Shown here piece by piece: positions 16,673 through 25,111 of a stretch of 64,000 nucleotides of DNA (position 1 is the first letter of the stretch; the number at the start of each line of letters is the position of its first letter). The stretch is from Alphaproteobacteria bacterium. GTDB taxonomy: Bacteria; Myxococcota_A; UBA796; GCA-2862545. Made by a program: the position numbers and the translations under genes. The stretch spans positions 992,001 to 1,056,000 of the forward strand of contig JACKER010000007.1 of the NCBI GenBank assembly GCA_020632925.1. Direction: 5' to 3'. Below the pieces are notes generated by a model. That model was not told the DNA's origin. It did not search any database and saw nothing but the letters and a program-made list of their open reading frames with translations.

Positions 16673-18194
16673 CGGTGCCCGGGGGGCTCGGCGTCTTCTG
16701 GGCGTCCAGCAGCTTCTTCTTCTCGGCCTCGTAGATCGGACCGTTCGTCGTGAGGCTGTCCATGTACTGCTGGTAGACCTGATCACCCGGCTTGTGGCCG
16801 TTGTACATGGTGATGTAGTCGTGGTTGGTCATGGTCGTCCCGAGGCCCTTGCCCTCCGGGTCGTACTTGCTGGCGCGCTTTCCGAGCCCCATCTTCACCA
16901 GCGACATCTGGATCTTGAGGTCGTTCGCGTCCGGGTCGTGCGTCCGCCCGCTGTTCTTCACGTCCGCGAAGGTGGGGGTGTACTCCGTGCCGTCGGGCAG
17001 CGTGATCGGCTGGAGGCGCTCGGCCTTCGCGCTGCGGCCCAGCCAGTAGTCGGACTTCGCATACCCGCCCATGACCTGACCGGCGCCGTAGCTCGTCGCG
17101 ATGTCGCCGATGATGTCGAAGTTGCCGTCGCCCTTGATCTTGTCCTGGCCCGCCTTGCTGATGTCGAAGTTCCCGATGCCCGACCCGGCGAGGACGGTGT
17201 CCTTGGGCGGCTTGTTGTTCTTCGGGTCCTTCTCGTAGGCCTTGCGCGCCTTCTCGTTCGCGGCGTCGTTCTTGATGTAGCTGTCGCGCAGCTTCTGGTA
17301 GTGCTTGGCCTCGAAGCGCGTGTTCCCGGCGGCATAGATCTCGCCGAACCGCTCCTTCGACATCCCCCAGACCGAGCCCATGCCCTTGGCGCCCGCCATG
17401 TAGGCCGGCTTCGCCTTGAGCTCGGCGAACCGCTTCTTCTCGTCCTTCGTCAGCTTCTCGCCAGCGGCCTCGCGCTTGCGCAGCGCCTCCATCTCGCCGT
17501 ACTGGTTCGACCGCAGCTCGATGCCGATGTTGGCGAGCTTCTCCTGGTTCGCGGCCTTGACCTTGGGGTCCTTGCTGTTCAGCGTGGACAGGTCGAGCTC
17601 TCCGGCCTGCACCTTGCCCAGCAGGTGGCGCTGCTCCTCGTTGAGCTTGCCACGTAGCTTCTCGACGGCCTTGGGGTCGTTCATGTCGACGCCCTTCATG
17701 GCGGTCGCGAGGTTGCCGGCCTGCTTGCCGAAGTCGCTCGCGACCGACTTGCGCCGGCTGTTCTCGTCGATCTCGCGCGGCACCTGGGCCGCCATCTTCT
17801 GCTCCATGTCCGTGGACACGGAGTTGGCGTCGAGCAGCTTGCGGTTGTCGTTCATGAGCTTGGCCATGTAGGCCATCTGCTCGTTGATGTTCATCTGGGT
17901 GAACGGCTTCGCCTCTTCCGCCTTCTCGGGCGTTGCGCCCTGGCCCGGACCGAGCTCCGCCACCTTCGTCAGGTCGGCGGTCGGCATCATCGGTGCCGCC
18001 CAGTCCATCGGCCCACCGCCGACGCCGCCGAGCGCGAGATCGGTGAGGAGCGGGGTCTCGGGGACCACCGTGGAGCGGGTCAGGGAGGCCGCGACGTCGC
18101 TGTTCGCGGGCTGCGGCTCGAGGATCGGGGCGGGCTGTGGCGCGCGCTCGATCTCGGGTTGTTGCTGCTGCTGTTGCTGCTGCGAGACGGACAT
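16659..18194 (-). CDS. Poly-Gln, coiled-coil protein with N-acetylmuramidase-like C-terminus
   Basis: Protein of 511 residues, no signal peptide or membrane helix. It begins with eight glutamines (5-12) and a Pro-rich disordered segment to about 95. A charged, helical region (100-260, for example EKLTKDEKKRFAELKAK) follows. Residues 265-485 carry segments in the order seen in phage-type N-acetylmuramidases: NTRFEAKHYQKLR (291-303), TSYGAGQVMGGYA (367-379) and YITMYNGHKPGDQVYQQY (460-477). The usual catalytic VES-type glutamate is not clear; E285 or E295 are candidates. Without a secretion signal it might be delivered by a contractile or lysis system, or act inside the cell on another polymer. 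Assignment rests on motif order only. Confidence 0.55.
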   Translation of the reverse strand: MSVSQQQQQQQQPEIERAPQPAPILEPQPANSDVAASLTRSTVVPETPLLTDLALGGVGGGPMDWAAPMMPTADLTKVAELGPGQGATPEKAEEAKPFTQMNINEQMAYMAKLMNDNRKLLDANSVSTDMEQKMAAQVPREIDENSRRKSVASDFGKQAGNLATAMKGVDMNDPKAVEKLRGKLNEEQRHLLGKVQAGELDLSTLNSKDPKVKAANQEKLANIGIELRSNQYGEMEALRKREAAGEKLTKDEKKRFAELKAKPAYMAGAKGMGSVWGMSKERFGEIYAAGNTRFEAKHYQKLRDSYIKNDAANEKARKAYEKDPKNNKPPKDTVLAGSGIGNFDISKAGQDKIKGDGNFDIIGDIATSYGAGQVMGGYAKSDYWLGRSAKAERLQPITLPDGTEYTPTFADVKNSGRTHDPDANDLKIQMSLVKMGLGKRASKYDPEGKGLGTTMTNHDYITMYNGHKPGDQVYQQYMDSLTTNGPIYEAEKKKLLDAQKTPSPPGTVKRG

Positions 18195-18326
18195 GGTTCA
18201 CCCGAGGAGAGGGTTCGGACCATTCTCCGAGCACCGAGGTTCGGAATCAACCGAAAGGGAGGGCCGCGGACAGAAGTGCGCGTCGGTCGGCCATCCACGA
18301 GATAGCGGGCCCGGACGGAGGTTCGC

Positions 18327-19151
18327 GTGAACCCGAACAGCACGCGGCGCAAGCTGGCGATCGCCAGTTGGTCGGAGCCGCGCGAGGGCAACATCTACGG
18401 CAAGCTCACGGTCGACGCGACCGAGGCGCTGGCCTACGTCGACTGGCTCCGGGCGCGGACGGGCGAGCGCATCACCATCACGCACGTCGTGGGCAAGGCG
18501 GTGGCGATGGCGCTCCTCGAGGCCCCAGGGCTCAACGGCGTGATCCGCTTCGGTCGGTTCGTGCCGCACACGGGCGTCGACATCGCCTACCTCGTGGCCC
18601 TCGAGGAGGGCGCCGACCTCGCGAAGGCCAAGGTGACGGACGCCCACCGCAAGAGCGTGGCGGAGATCTGCAAGGAGCTCGGTGACCTCGCGCGCAAGCT
18701 GCACAAGGGCGAGGACGAGCAGTTCAAGAAGTCGACGGGCCCCCTGAAGTGGATGCCGAGCTGGCTGATCCGGCCGGTGGTCTACTTCACGGGCTGGCTC
18801 GCGGGCGTGCTGGGGATGTCCATCCCCGCGCTCGGCGTCGAGCGCTATCCGTTCGGTGGCGCCATCATCACCAACGTCGGCGTGTTCGGGCTGGACGAGG
18901 GCTTCGCGCCGCCGACGCCCTGGGCGCACGTCCCGACCTACGTGCTGGTGGGCGCGGTCCGCGACCAGCCCACCGTCGTCGACGGGCAGGTCGTCGTGCG
19001 CAAGCAGCTCGCCATCTGCGCGACCATCGACCACCGCTTCATGGATGGCGCGCAGGGCGGGCGCCTCGCGAAGGTCGTGCGGAAGGTGATGGAGAACCCC
19101 TGGACCCTCGAGGGCCTCGATGGCCGGCCGGCGGACGCTGTCGCGAGCTGA
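18327..19151 (+). CDS. Stand-alone 2-oxoacid dehydrogenase E2-type acyltransferase domain
   Basis: Protein of 274 residues matching only the catalytic domain of lipoamide acyltransferases. The signature DHRFMDG near residue 235 (DHRxxDG, with the catalytic His) is intact, and GGAIITNVGVFGLDEGFAPP matches the trimer core. The lipoyl and E1/E3-binding domains are absent, and a hydrophobic insert (LIRPVVYFTGWLAGVLGMSI) is present. It may be an acyltransferase acting on another acyl carrier, as in orphan E2-like proteins. GTG 18327 has GGAGG 5 nt upstream. No E1 or E3 gene is nearby. Confidence 0.75.
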   Translation: MNPNSTRRKLAIASWSEPREGNIYGKLTVDATEALAYVDWLRARTGERITITHVVGKAVAMALLEAPGLNGVIRFGRFVPHTGVDIAYLVALEEGADLAKAKVTDAHRKSVAEICKELGDLARKLHKGEDEQFKKSTGPLKWMPSWLIRPVVYFTGWLAGVLGMSIPALGVERYPFGGAIITNVGVFGLDEGFAPPTPWAHVPTYVLVGAVRDQPTVVDGQVVVRKQLAICATIDHRFMDGAQGGRLAKVVRKVMENPWTLEGLDGRPADAVAS

Positions 19152-19177
19152 CCGGGACCTGGCGAGCCCACGCGGGA

Positions 19178-19183
19178 TAGGCT
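19178..19183 (+). promoter_or_regulatory. Candidate leaderless -10 box (TAGGCT)
   Basis: TAGGCT ends 6 nt before ATG 19190 of the histidine kinase, and no Shine-Dalgarno is present. A leaderless transcript carrying the kinase and the response regulator-nuclease is predicted. No TTGACA-like -35 is visible. Confidence 0.45.
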
Positions 19184-19189
19184 CGGCGC

Positions 19190-20650
19190 ATGGGGTTCCT
19201 CGACGAAATCCGCGAGACCTTGCGTCGCCCTCCGGGTCCGCCCGGTGAGGTGGAGCTCCCCGACGGGTTGGTGGAGGCGGTGCAACGTGTTGCGCTCGGC
19301 GTGCTTCAGAGCCGAGCTGGCGACGCGACCCTGAAGGCGGACCACGGTGCGTGGGGCCGTCGCAGTCTGGTTCGGCGGAAGGTGGACAGACTGTGGATTG
19401 AGGTGAGCTCGGGGCTGTATGGATCAGCGGCCGTCGATGTTCGGTGGTCGTTGGTGCTGGAGGCCGTGCGGCGTTGGCTCGAGGCCCCATGGAGCGTCCG
19501 ATTCTTCGGAACAGATGACCGAACCGGGCTCCTCTCGGACCGAGAGGTCGAACGGCTCATGGCTGTGCTGCGGTCGTCGTCCGCATGGAGGAACGTCCCC
19601 CGCTATCTGTTTGAGGTTGGGGCACTCGACATCGCTGGCAACTGTCGAACGCTACTGGGAGATCGGCTGATCCAGCTTGGGCCTCGGGAACAGGTGTTGG
19701 GACTGCTCCACGCCGAAGTGCTCCAGTCCACGGGGATCGAGGATGACTATCGACTGCCGAGAGGCGTGTTTGGTGGTCTGGCGCGTCGGGTCCCTCTCGA
19801 CCAGGGAGAGTGGCCTGCCGGGCTCGCACGACTGGTAGATTTCGGTTTGCTCGTCGAGAAGCAGGGCGAATACCACTATGTGGTCGACCGCGTCAGCTGG
19901 TTCGAGGATGTCGCGGACGACCAGTCGCCCCTCGGGATCCTCGTTCGCAGCGCTCTCGAGGATCACGCCCAGGCCGCGCTCGGAGCCCCCGGCCCAACCT
20001 CCGGCGCTGCCGTTCACGAGCTGGCGGAGCTCGTCAGGCACGAGCTGGGCAACGTGGTGGCGTCGCTGGGTCTCACGGTTGGACAGCTCCGGCGCGACGC
20101 ACGCGCTGACCAGGTGCAGCGTTTGGACCGCCTGGAAGGCCTGACCGGCAGGCTCGGTGGATTCGCGGCCAAGCTGGAGCTGTTGGCCCCAGGCAACGAG
20201 CCCATCCAGGTCGTCGAGCTGATGGAGGTGCTTCAGGACGCCCTCGCCAAGACGGCTCACGAGCGCAACGGTCACCTCACGCTGAATCTCGACGTCGCGG
20301 AGACCCGGATCACGGCGCGGTCGGCTCGGATCCGCTTCCTGTTCGAGAATCTGGTCCGAAACGCTGCGCAGGCCGCACAGGGCCACAGCAGCGCGGTCAC
20401 CCTCCGCATCAGCATCCGCGAGGAGGAGGAGGGAGCGCGCGTGATCTTCGAGGACGACGGACCGGGGGTGCCCGAGTCCGTTGCGGCACGCTTGTTCGAG
20501 CGTGGGGTGTCCGGACGAGGCTCGTCGGGCATGGGACTCGCGTTCGCCCGTGAGATCGCGGCCGAGCATCGCGGCGAGCTGCGCCACGAGCGGCCCACAT
20601 CTGGCGGGGCTCGCTTCGTCCTGACACTGTTGGGAGCTTCGGATGCGTAG
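19190..20650 (+). CDS. Soluble histidine kinase, partner of the receiver-nuclease
   Basis: Cytosolic sensor kinase of 486 residues without membrane segments. The N-terminal 270 residues are a novel sensor region; 195-240 (GLARLVDFGLLVEKQGEYHY) resembles a winged helix. The phosphoacceptor box is VRHELGN with H284. The HATPase domain has an N-box (FENLVRNAAQAA, N387/N391), DDGPGVP (422-428) and GSSGMGLAF (444-452). Codon third positions are visibly less G/C-biased than in flanking genes, a sign of different ancestry. It overlaps the next gene by 8 nt, so kinase and nuclease-regulator are one unit. It would phosphorylate D52 of that protein in response to an intracellular signal; the signal is unknown. 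Confidence 0.85.
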   Translation: MGFLDEIRETLRRPPGPPGEVELPDGLVEAVQRVALGVLQSRAGDATLKADHGAWGRRSLVRRKVDRLWIEVSSGLYGSAAVDVRWSLVLEAVRRWLEAPWSVRFFGTDDRTGLLSDREVERLMAVLRSSSAWRNVPRYLFEVGALDIAGNCRTLLGDRLIQLGPREQVLGLLHAEVLQSTGIEDDYRLPRGVFGGLARRVPLDQGEWPAGLARLVDFGLLVEKQGEYHYVVDRVSWFEDVADDQSPLGILVRSALEDHAQAALGAPGPTSGAAVHELAELVRHELGNVVASLGLTVGQLRRDARADQVQRLDRLEGLTGRLGGFAAKLELLAPGNEPIQVVELMEVLQDALAKTAHERNGHLTLNLDVAETRITARSARIRFLFENLVRNAAQAAQGHSSAVTLRISIREEEEGARVIFEDDGPGVPESVAARLFERGVSGRGSSGMGLAFAREIAAEHRGELRHERPTSGGARFVLTLLGASDA

Positions 20651-21539
20651 GGTCGTGATCGTCGACGATGACCGCTTCTTCGCCGAGTCCGTCCACGACG
20701 AACTCGCGCGTGACGGCTACGCGGTGGACGTTCTCCACGATGCAGGCGGTCTGGAGGCGGCGCTGGCGGGTGATGCGCCTCACGTGCTGCTGCTGGACGT
20801 GAGGCTCGGCGGGCCGGGGTCGCGCGATCTCGATGGTCTCACGTTGGTCCCGAGCGTACTCCAGAGCTGGCCGTACACCCGGGTCATCGTGGTGACGGGG
20901 TACGCGACGCCCGAGGTGGTACGCCGAACCTACGCGTCGGGCGCGGTCGACCTGCTTCAGAAGGGTGAGCTGCTCGTGGAGATGCTGCGCTTCAAGGTGC
21001 GCCGCGCGGCGGACGAGGCCGACCGCGCCATCGCCGCGGACCCCGAGGGACGGGAGCGGGAGCTCCGACAGGCGTGGTCCGAGTGCCGAACCGAGACCGA
21101 CCGGAACCGCAAGGGGCAGGCGCTCGAGCGGACGGTGGGTATGCTCCTCGCCGCGATCCCCGGGCTCGGGAGCCATCAGCGCATCACGAACGGCACCGAG
21201 GAGTTCGATCTGGTGGTGACCAACCAGAGCCGCAATGTCTTCCTCCAGCAACAAGGGCCGGTCTGGCTGGTGGAGTGCAAGAACTGGGCGACGCCGACCG
21301 GTGTGCCGGAGGTGCGGCCGTTGCTGGAGAAGATGCGAAACCGTCGAGGCCGCTGTCGCCTGGGGATCGCCGTGTCGATGAACGGGTTCGCCGCGACGGT
21401 GGCGGAGGACCTGCTACGCACCTCGACCACGGACCACCTGGTGGTGCTCGTCACGGGTGACGACCTGGACGACTGGATCGGGTCGGAGGACCGTGAGGGC
21501 TTCCTGGTCGACCGGATCATGATCGCCACGAGCCGGTAG
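20643..21539 (+). CDS. Response regulator with PD-(D/E)XK nuclease output domain
   Basis: Protein of 298 residues. Residues 1-118 are a receiver domain: acidic pocket D8-D10, phosphoacceptor D52 (LLLDVRL), T85 (VTGYA) and K107 (LLQKGE). A charged linker (119-155) leads to a restriction-endonuclease-like fold: E162 in the first helix (GQALERTV), D189 (EEFDLVV) and E211-x-K213 (WLVECKNW), the E...D...ExK pattern of Mrr-type PD-(D/E)XK nucleases. The C-terminus SRNVFLQQQ to the end fits the core sheet. It has no DNA-binding wing, so phosphorylation should switch nucleic acid cleavage instead of transcription. Overlaps the kinase gene by 8 nt. Most likely a defence or programmed-damage effector. 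Confidence 0.85.
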   Translation: MRRVVIVDDDRFFAESVHDELARDGYAVDVLHDAGGLEAALAGDAPHVLLLDVRLGGPGSRDLDGLTLVPSVLQSWPYTRVIVVTGYATPEVVRRTYASGAVDLLQKGELLVEMLRFKVRRAADEADRAIAADPEGRERELRQAWSECRTETDRNRKGQALERTVGMLLAAIPGLGSHQRITNGTEEFDLVVTNQSRNVFLQQQGPVWLVECKNWATPTGVPEVRPLLEKMRNRRGRCRLGIAVSMNGFAATVAEDLLRTSTTDHLVVLVTGDDLDDWIGSEDREGFLVDRIMIATSR

Positions 21540-21540
21540 C

Positions 21541-22653
21541 CTACGTCCCTCGCAGGGGGATCGGGGGAGCCTCTCCGATCTGACCCCGGAAGCGCAGCCA
21601 GTGGTCGGCGAGGACCAGCGCCACCATGGCCTCCACGATCGGCACGGCGCGCGGCAGGACGCACGGGTCGTGGCGACCCCGGGGGCGGATCGTCGTCGCG
21701 TCTCCAGCGTCGTCGACCGTGTCCTGCTCGTGGAACACGGTGGCGACGGGCTTGAAGGCGACGGACAGCTCGATGGGCATGCCGTTGCTCAGCCCACCCT
21801 GGATGCCACCGCTGCGGTTCGTGCGCGTACCCACGCCGCGCGCGGGATCGGGGACGAAGGCGTCGTTGTGCTGCAGCCCCGTGAGCTTCGTGCCCGCGTA
21901 CCCGGAGCCCACCTCGAAGCCCTTGGCCGCCGGCAGCGAGAGCATGGCCTTCGCGAGGTCCGCGTCGAGCTTGTCGAACACCGGATCACCGAGCCCGGGG
22001 GGCACACCGCGAGCGACGCAGCGCACCACTCCCCCCACGGTGTCACCGGCCTTCCGCGCCTCCAGGATCCGCGCCTCGAAGCGGGCGGCGGCCTCGGGGT
22101 CCGGGCAGCGCACGGCGTGAGCCTCCACCGCCTCCCGGCTCACGGTCTCCGGGTCGACGCTCGCGCGGTCGCCCGCCACCTCGTCCACCCAGGCCACGAT
22201 CTCGACGGCGCCGAGCGAGGCCAGCACCGCGCGCGCCACCGCACCCCCGGCCACGCGCCCCACCGTCTCCCGCGCCGAGGCACGCCCGCCGCCCGACGCG
22301 CTGCGGATCCCGTACCGGGCGTCGGTCGTGAAGTCGGCGTGCGAGGGCCGGTACACGTGGCGCAGCTCGTCGTACGCGCCGGGCTTCGCGTCCGTGTTCT
22401 CGACCCACAGCGCGATCGGGCTGCCCAGCGTGAGCCCGCCCTCCACACCCGACGCGATCCGCACCCGATCGGCCTCCTGGCGCTGCGAGGCGAGCAGCGA
22501 CGTGCCCGGGCGGCGGCGATCGAGCTCGACCTGCACCGCCTCGGCGCTCAGCGCCACGCGCGGCGGGCACCCATCCACCACGACACCCACGGCGCCCCCG
22601 TGGCTCTCGCCGAAGGTCGTGATCCGGAACAGGTGGCCGAAGGTGCTGCCCAC
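21541..22653 (-). CDS. aroC: Chorismate synthase
   Basis: Last enzyme of the shikimate pathway: converts EPSP to chorismate with reduced FMN. The 370-residue length fits. Signature segments: TFGESHGGAVGVVVDGCPP near the N-terminus, RPSHADFTTDARYG and ASGGGRASARETVGRVA in the middle, and GSGYAGTKLTGLQHND. GTG start at 22653. The gene stands alone, converging with the receiver-nuclease gene with one base between stop codons, and diverging from psd across 38 nt. Confidence 0.96.
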   Translation of the reverse strand: MGSTFGHLFRITTFGESHGGAVGVVVDGCPPRVALSAEAVQVELDRRRPGTSLLASQRQEADRVRIASGVEGGLTLGSPIALWVENTDAKPGAYDELRHVYRPSHADFTTDARYGIRSASGGGRASARETVGRVAGGAVARAVLASLGAVEIVAWVDEVAGDRASVDPETVSREAVEAHAVRCPDPEAAARFEARILEARKAGDTVGGVVRCVARGVPPGLGDPVFDKLDADLAKAMLSLPAAKGFEVGSGYAGTKLTGLQHNDAFVPDPARGVGTRTNRSGGIQGGLSNGMPIELSVAFKPVATVFHEQDTVDDAGDATTIRPRGRHDPCVLPRAVPIVEAMVALVLADHWLRFRGQIGEAPPIPLRGT

Positions 22654-22678
22654 GGCCCGGCAGTAACCCGCGCCGGGA

Positions 22679-22684
22679 TAAGGT
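22679..22684 (+). promoter_or_regulatory. Candidate leaderless -10 box (TAAGGT)
   Basis: TAAGGT is followed by 7 nt and then GTG 22692 of psd, without a Shine-Dalgarno. The 38 nt divergent gap must also serve aroC, for which a weaker TTACTG sits 7 nt before its GTG. Confidence 0.4.
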
Positions 22685-22691
22685 CCGCGGC

Positions 22692-23504
22692 GTGAAGGAC
22701 GCCCTCATCGTCAGCGCCCTGTCCCTCGTGCCGCGCAACCACGGTGCTCGCGGCGTGGGCTGGCTCGCAAGATCGCGCGTGAGTCGAGGGCTCACGCGGA
22801 TCTTCGTGCGTGCCTATGGCGTGGATCTGGCGGAGGCCGAGGGAGGGATCGGCGACTACCCGACGCTCGAGGCCCTGTTCACACGCAAGCTGCGGGCGGG
22901 CCTGCGTCCCGTCGACGCCGACCCTGACGCGCTCGTGAGCCCGGTCGATGGTCGGTGTGCGTTCGCCGGGACGAGCGAGGGCGGACGGATCGAGGTCGCG
23001 CCCGGCCAGCACCTCACGCTCTCCAGCCTGCTGGATCGACCGGTGGAGGGTGAGCGCGACGTGATCGTGCTCTACCTCTCGCCCCGCGACTACCACCGGG
23101 TGCACGTCCCGCGCGAAGGCCGCGCGACCCGCTGGCACTACGTCCCCGGCACGCTGTGGCCCGTGTTCCCGGCGGCCGTGCGGCGCGTGCCGGAGCTGTT
23201 CGCGCGCAACGAGCGGGCCGTGGTGGTGATCGAGACCTCGGCGGGCCCCTTGGACGTCGTGCTGGTCGGTGCGTTCGGCGTCGGCCGGATCACGCTCTCC
23301 GTGTGCGACCTGGTCACCAACGCCGGGGGCAGCACCGCATCGGGTACGCTGGACGCGCCGTTGGCACGGGGGGACGAGCTCGGGGTGTTCCACCTCGGCT
23401 CCACCGTGGTGCTGGTGGCGGGCGCGGGCACGTTGTCACCGAATGTCGGACCGGGCGAGGTCGTCCGTGTCGGGCGCCGGATCGCGGGGATCGGGGGGGC
23501 GTAG
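22692..23504 (+). CDS. psd: Phosphatidylserine decarboxylase proenzyme
   Basis: Makes phosphatidylethanolamine from phosphatidylserine at the inner membrane. The 270-residue proenzyme has the self-cleavage motif LGST, where S237 becomes the pyruvoyl group of the alpha chain, and the SPVDGRC and DYHRVHVPREG segments with the catalytic triad Asp and His. GTG start with a leaderless-type promoter. The kinase gene begins 2 nt after the stop. Confidence 0.95.
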   Translation: MKDALIVSALSLVPRNHGARGVGWLARSRVSRGLTRIFVRAYGVDLAEAEGGIGDYPTLEALFTRKLRAGLRPVDADPDALVSPVDGRCAFAGTSEGGRIEVAPGQHLTLSSLLDRPVEGERDVIVLYLSPRDYHRVHVPREGRATRWHYVPGTLWPVFPAAVRRVPELFARNERAVVVIETSAGPLDVVLVGAFGVGRITLSVCDLVTNAGGSTASGTLDAPLARGDELGVFHLGSTVVLVAGAGTLSPNVGPGEVVRVGRRIAGIGGA

Positions 23505-23506
23505 GG

Positions 23507-25057
23507 TTGTTGGAGCCGGGGGACATCATCGAGCGCTACGAGGTGCTCAGGACCCTCGGGGAAGGCGGCATGGCGCGGGTCGTGCTCGTCCGCCACACCA
23601 CGCTCGGCACGCAGCACGCCCTCAAGGTGCTCACGCTCACGGGCCCCTCGCTCAAGGAACGCCTGGTCGAGGAGGGTCGGGCCCAGGCGCTGCTGCGCCA
23701 CGACAACGTCGTCCGGGTGTCGGACGTGCTCGAGGTCGAGGGGATGCCGGCCCTCGTGATGGACTACGTCGAGGGTCCGGACCTCGGCAGGTGGATCGGA
23801 GAGCACCAGCCCGATCCGGAGACGGCCGAGCGGATCTTCCGCGGCATCGTGGCCGGAGTGGCGGCGGCGCACCGTGCGGGCCGGATCCACCGGGATCTGA
23901 AGCCCGCGAACGTCCTGCTGGACATCGACGGCGACCGCATCGTGCCCAAGGTGGCGGACTTCGGGCTCGTGAAGGCGGTGCGGGGCGAGGAGAGCGCCTA
24001 CGCGACGCGCGCTGGCGTGGCGATGGGCACACCGCGGTACATGGCGCCCGAGCAGTTCCGGGACGCGGCCAACGTCGACGAGCGGGCCGACGTCTACTCG
24101 CTGGGCGCGATCCTCTACGAGCTGCTCACGCACCACCCGCCGACGTACAGCGAGGATCTCATGGAGATCTTCGCGGCGGCGTCCCAAGGGCGGCGAGCGC
24201 CGCTGCCGCCGAGCGTGCCCGGGCACCTCGCGCGCCTGGTGGACGCGTGCATGCAGCCCAAGGCGTCCGACCGACCGCCGCACTGCGACGCCATCCTCGC
24301 GCTGCTGGGGACGCCGCCCCCGGCCTTCGGCGCCACGGGGACCACGGTGGACACGGCGCTCCCGACGATGCCCGACCTCGTGATCGGTCGGCTCGCGGCG
24401 CCGAAGGAGGTCCCGAGGGGCGTGCTCCTGGCTGGCGGCGCGCTGGCCGTCGGGGGCGCGGTGCTCGGGATCGGCGTGCTGGTGGTGGCGCTGCTGGTCG
24501 CGCTCGGTACGCGGTCCGATCCGGACGCACCCTGCCCGTCGGAGGGGGGCGTGCTCGGCGTGGCGCGGGTCGACGGGCCCGTTCGGCGCAAGAAGTGGAA
24601 GGTGCCAGCGGACACCGTGGTCCTCGAGCACATCCCGACCGAGGGCGAGGAGGTGCGCGTGGTGTGCCTGCTCCCCGCCGGGACGACGGTGCTCGGGGTG
24701 GAGGGCGCCCGCAAGGACGGCGAGGCCTGGGCCACGATCGTCGCGGAGGAGCTGCTGCCGCCGGGCGAGGGTGGCGCGGATGACGAGGGCGGCGGCAACG
24801 GCACCTGCGACGGACGCAGCGGGGAGCGGCTGGGTTGGTTCCGGACACGCCCCCGGCTGCCCATCGGCGGCGGTCCCCAGGTGGGGCAGCCGTGGAGGCC
24901 GGGCGCGGGCCGCGAGGTGGTGGAGTGGCCGCCGACCGAGGATCACGGCGGGCAGCCGGGCCCCGTGGTCTGCGCGCTCGGCGACGATGCGGTGCAGGTG
25001 GTCGAGGCGCCCATCAAGATCGGTCGGGATTACTGGGTGCCCTACGTCGTGCCCTGA
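23507..25057 (+). CDS. Ser/Thr protein kinase with one membrane anchor
   Basis: Hanks-type kinase of 516 residues. Glycine loop LGEGGMARV, ATP-binding Lys in HALKVL, catalytic HRDLKPAN, DFGLVK and the MAPEQF activation-segment anchor are all present, so it should be active. One transmembrane helix (about 300-330, GGALAVGGAVLGIGVLVVAL) separates it from an outside domain of about 180 residues with cysteines and Trp that resembles an SH3-like wall-binding region but is unassigned. No ATG or GTG fits; TTG 23507 or 23510 directly after the psd stop gives the natural N-terminus LLEPGDIIERYEVLR. It is probably co-transcribed with psd. Confidence 0.85.
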   Translation: MLEPGDIIERYEVLRTLGEGGMARVVLVRHTTLGTQHALKVLTLTGPSLKERLVEEGRAQALLRHDNVVRVSDVLEVEGMPALVMDYVEGPDLGRWIGEHQPDPETAERIFRGIVAGVAAAHRAGRIHRDLKPANVLLDIDGDRIVPKVADFGLVKAVRGEESAYATRAGVAMGTPRYMAPEQFRDAANVDERADVYSLGAILYELLTHHPPTYSEDLMEIFAAASQGRRAPLPPSVPGHLARLVDACMQPKASDRPPHCDAILALLGTPPPAFGATGTTVDTALPTMPDLVIGRLAAPKEVPRGVLLAGGALAVGGAVLGIGVLVVALLVALGTRSDPDAPCPSEGGVLGVARVDGPVRRKKWKVPADTVVLEHIPTEGEEVRVVCLLPAGTTVLGVEGARKDGEAWATIVAEELLPPGEGGADDEGGGNGTCDGRSGERLGWFRTRPRLPIGGGPQVGQPWRPGAGREVVEWPPTEDHGGQPGPVVCALGDDAVQVVEAPIKIGRDYWVPYVVP

Positions 25058-25111
25058 TCGCCGCTGGCCCATGATCGCCTGACGGTGTAGGGCTTTCACG
25101 GGAGGAGAGCC

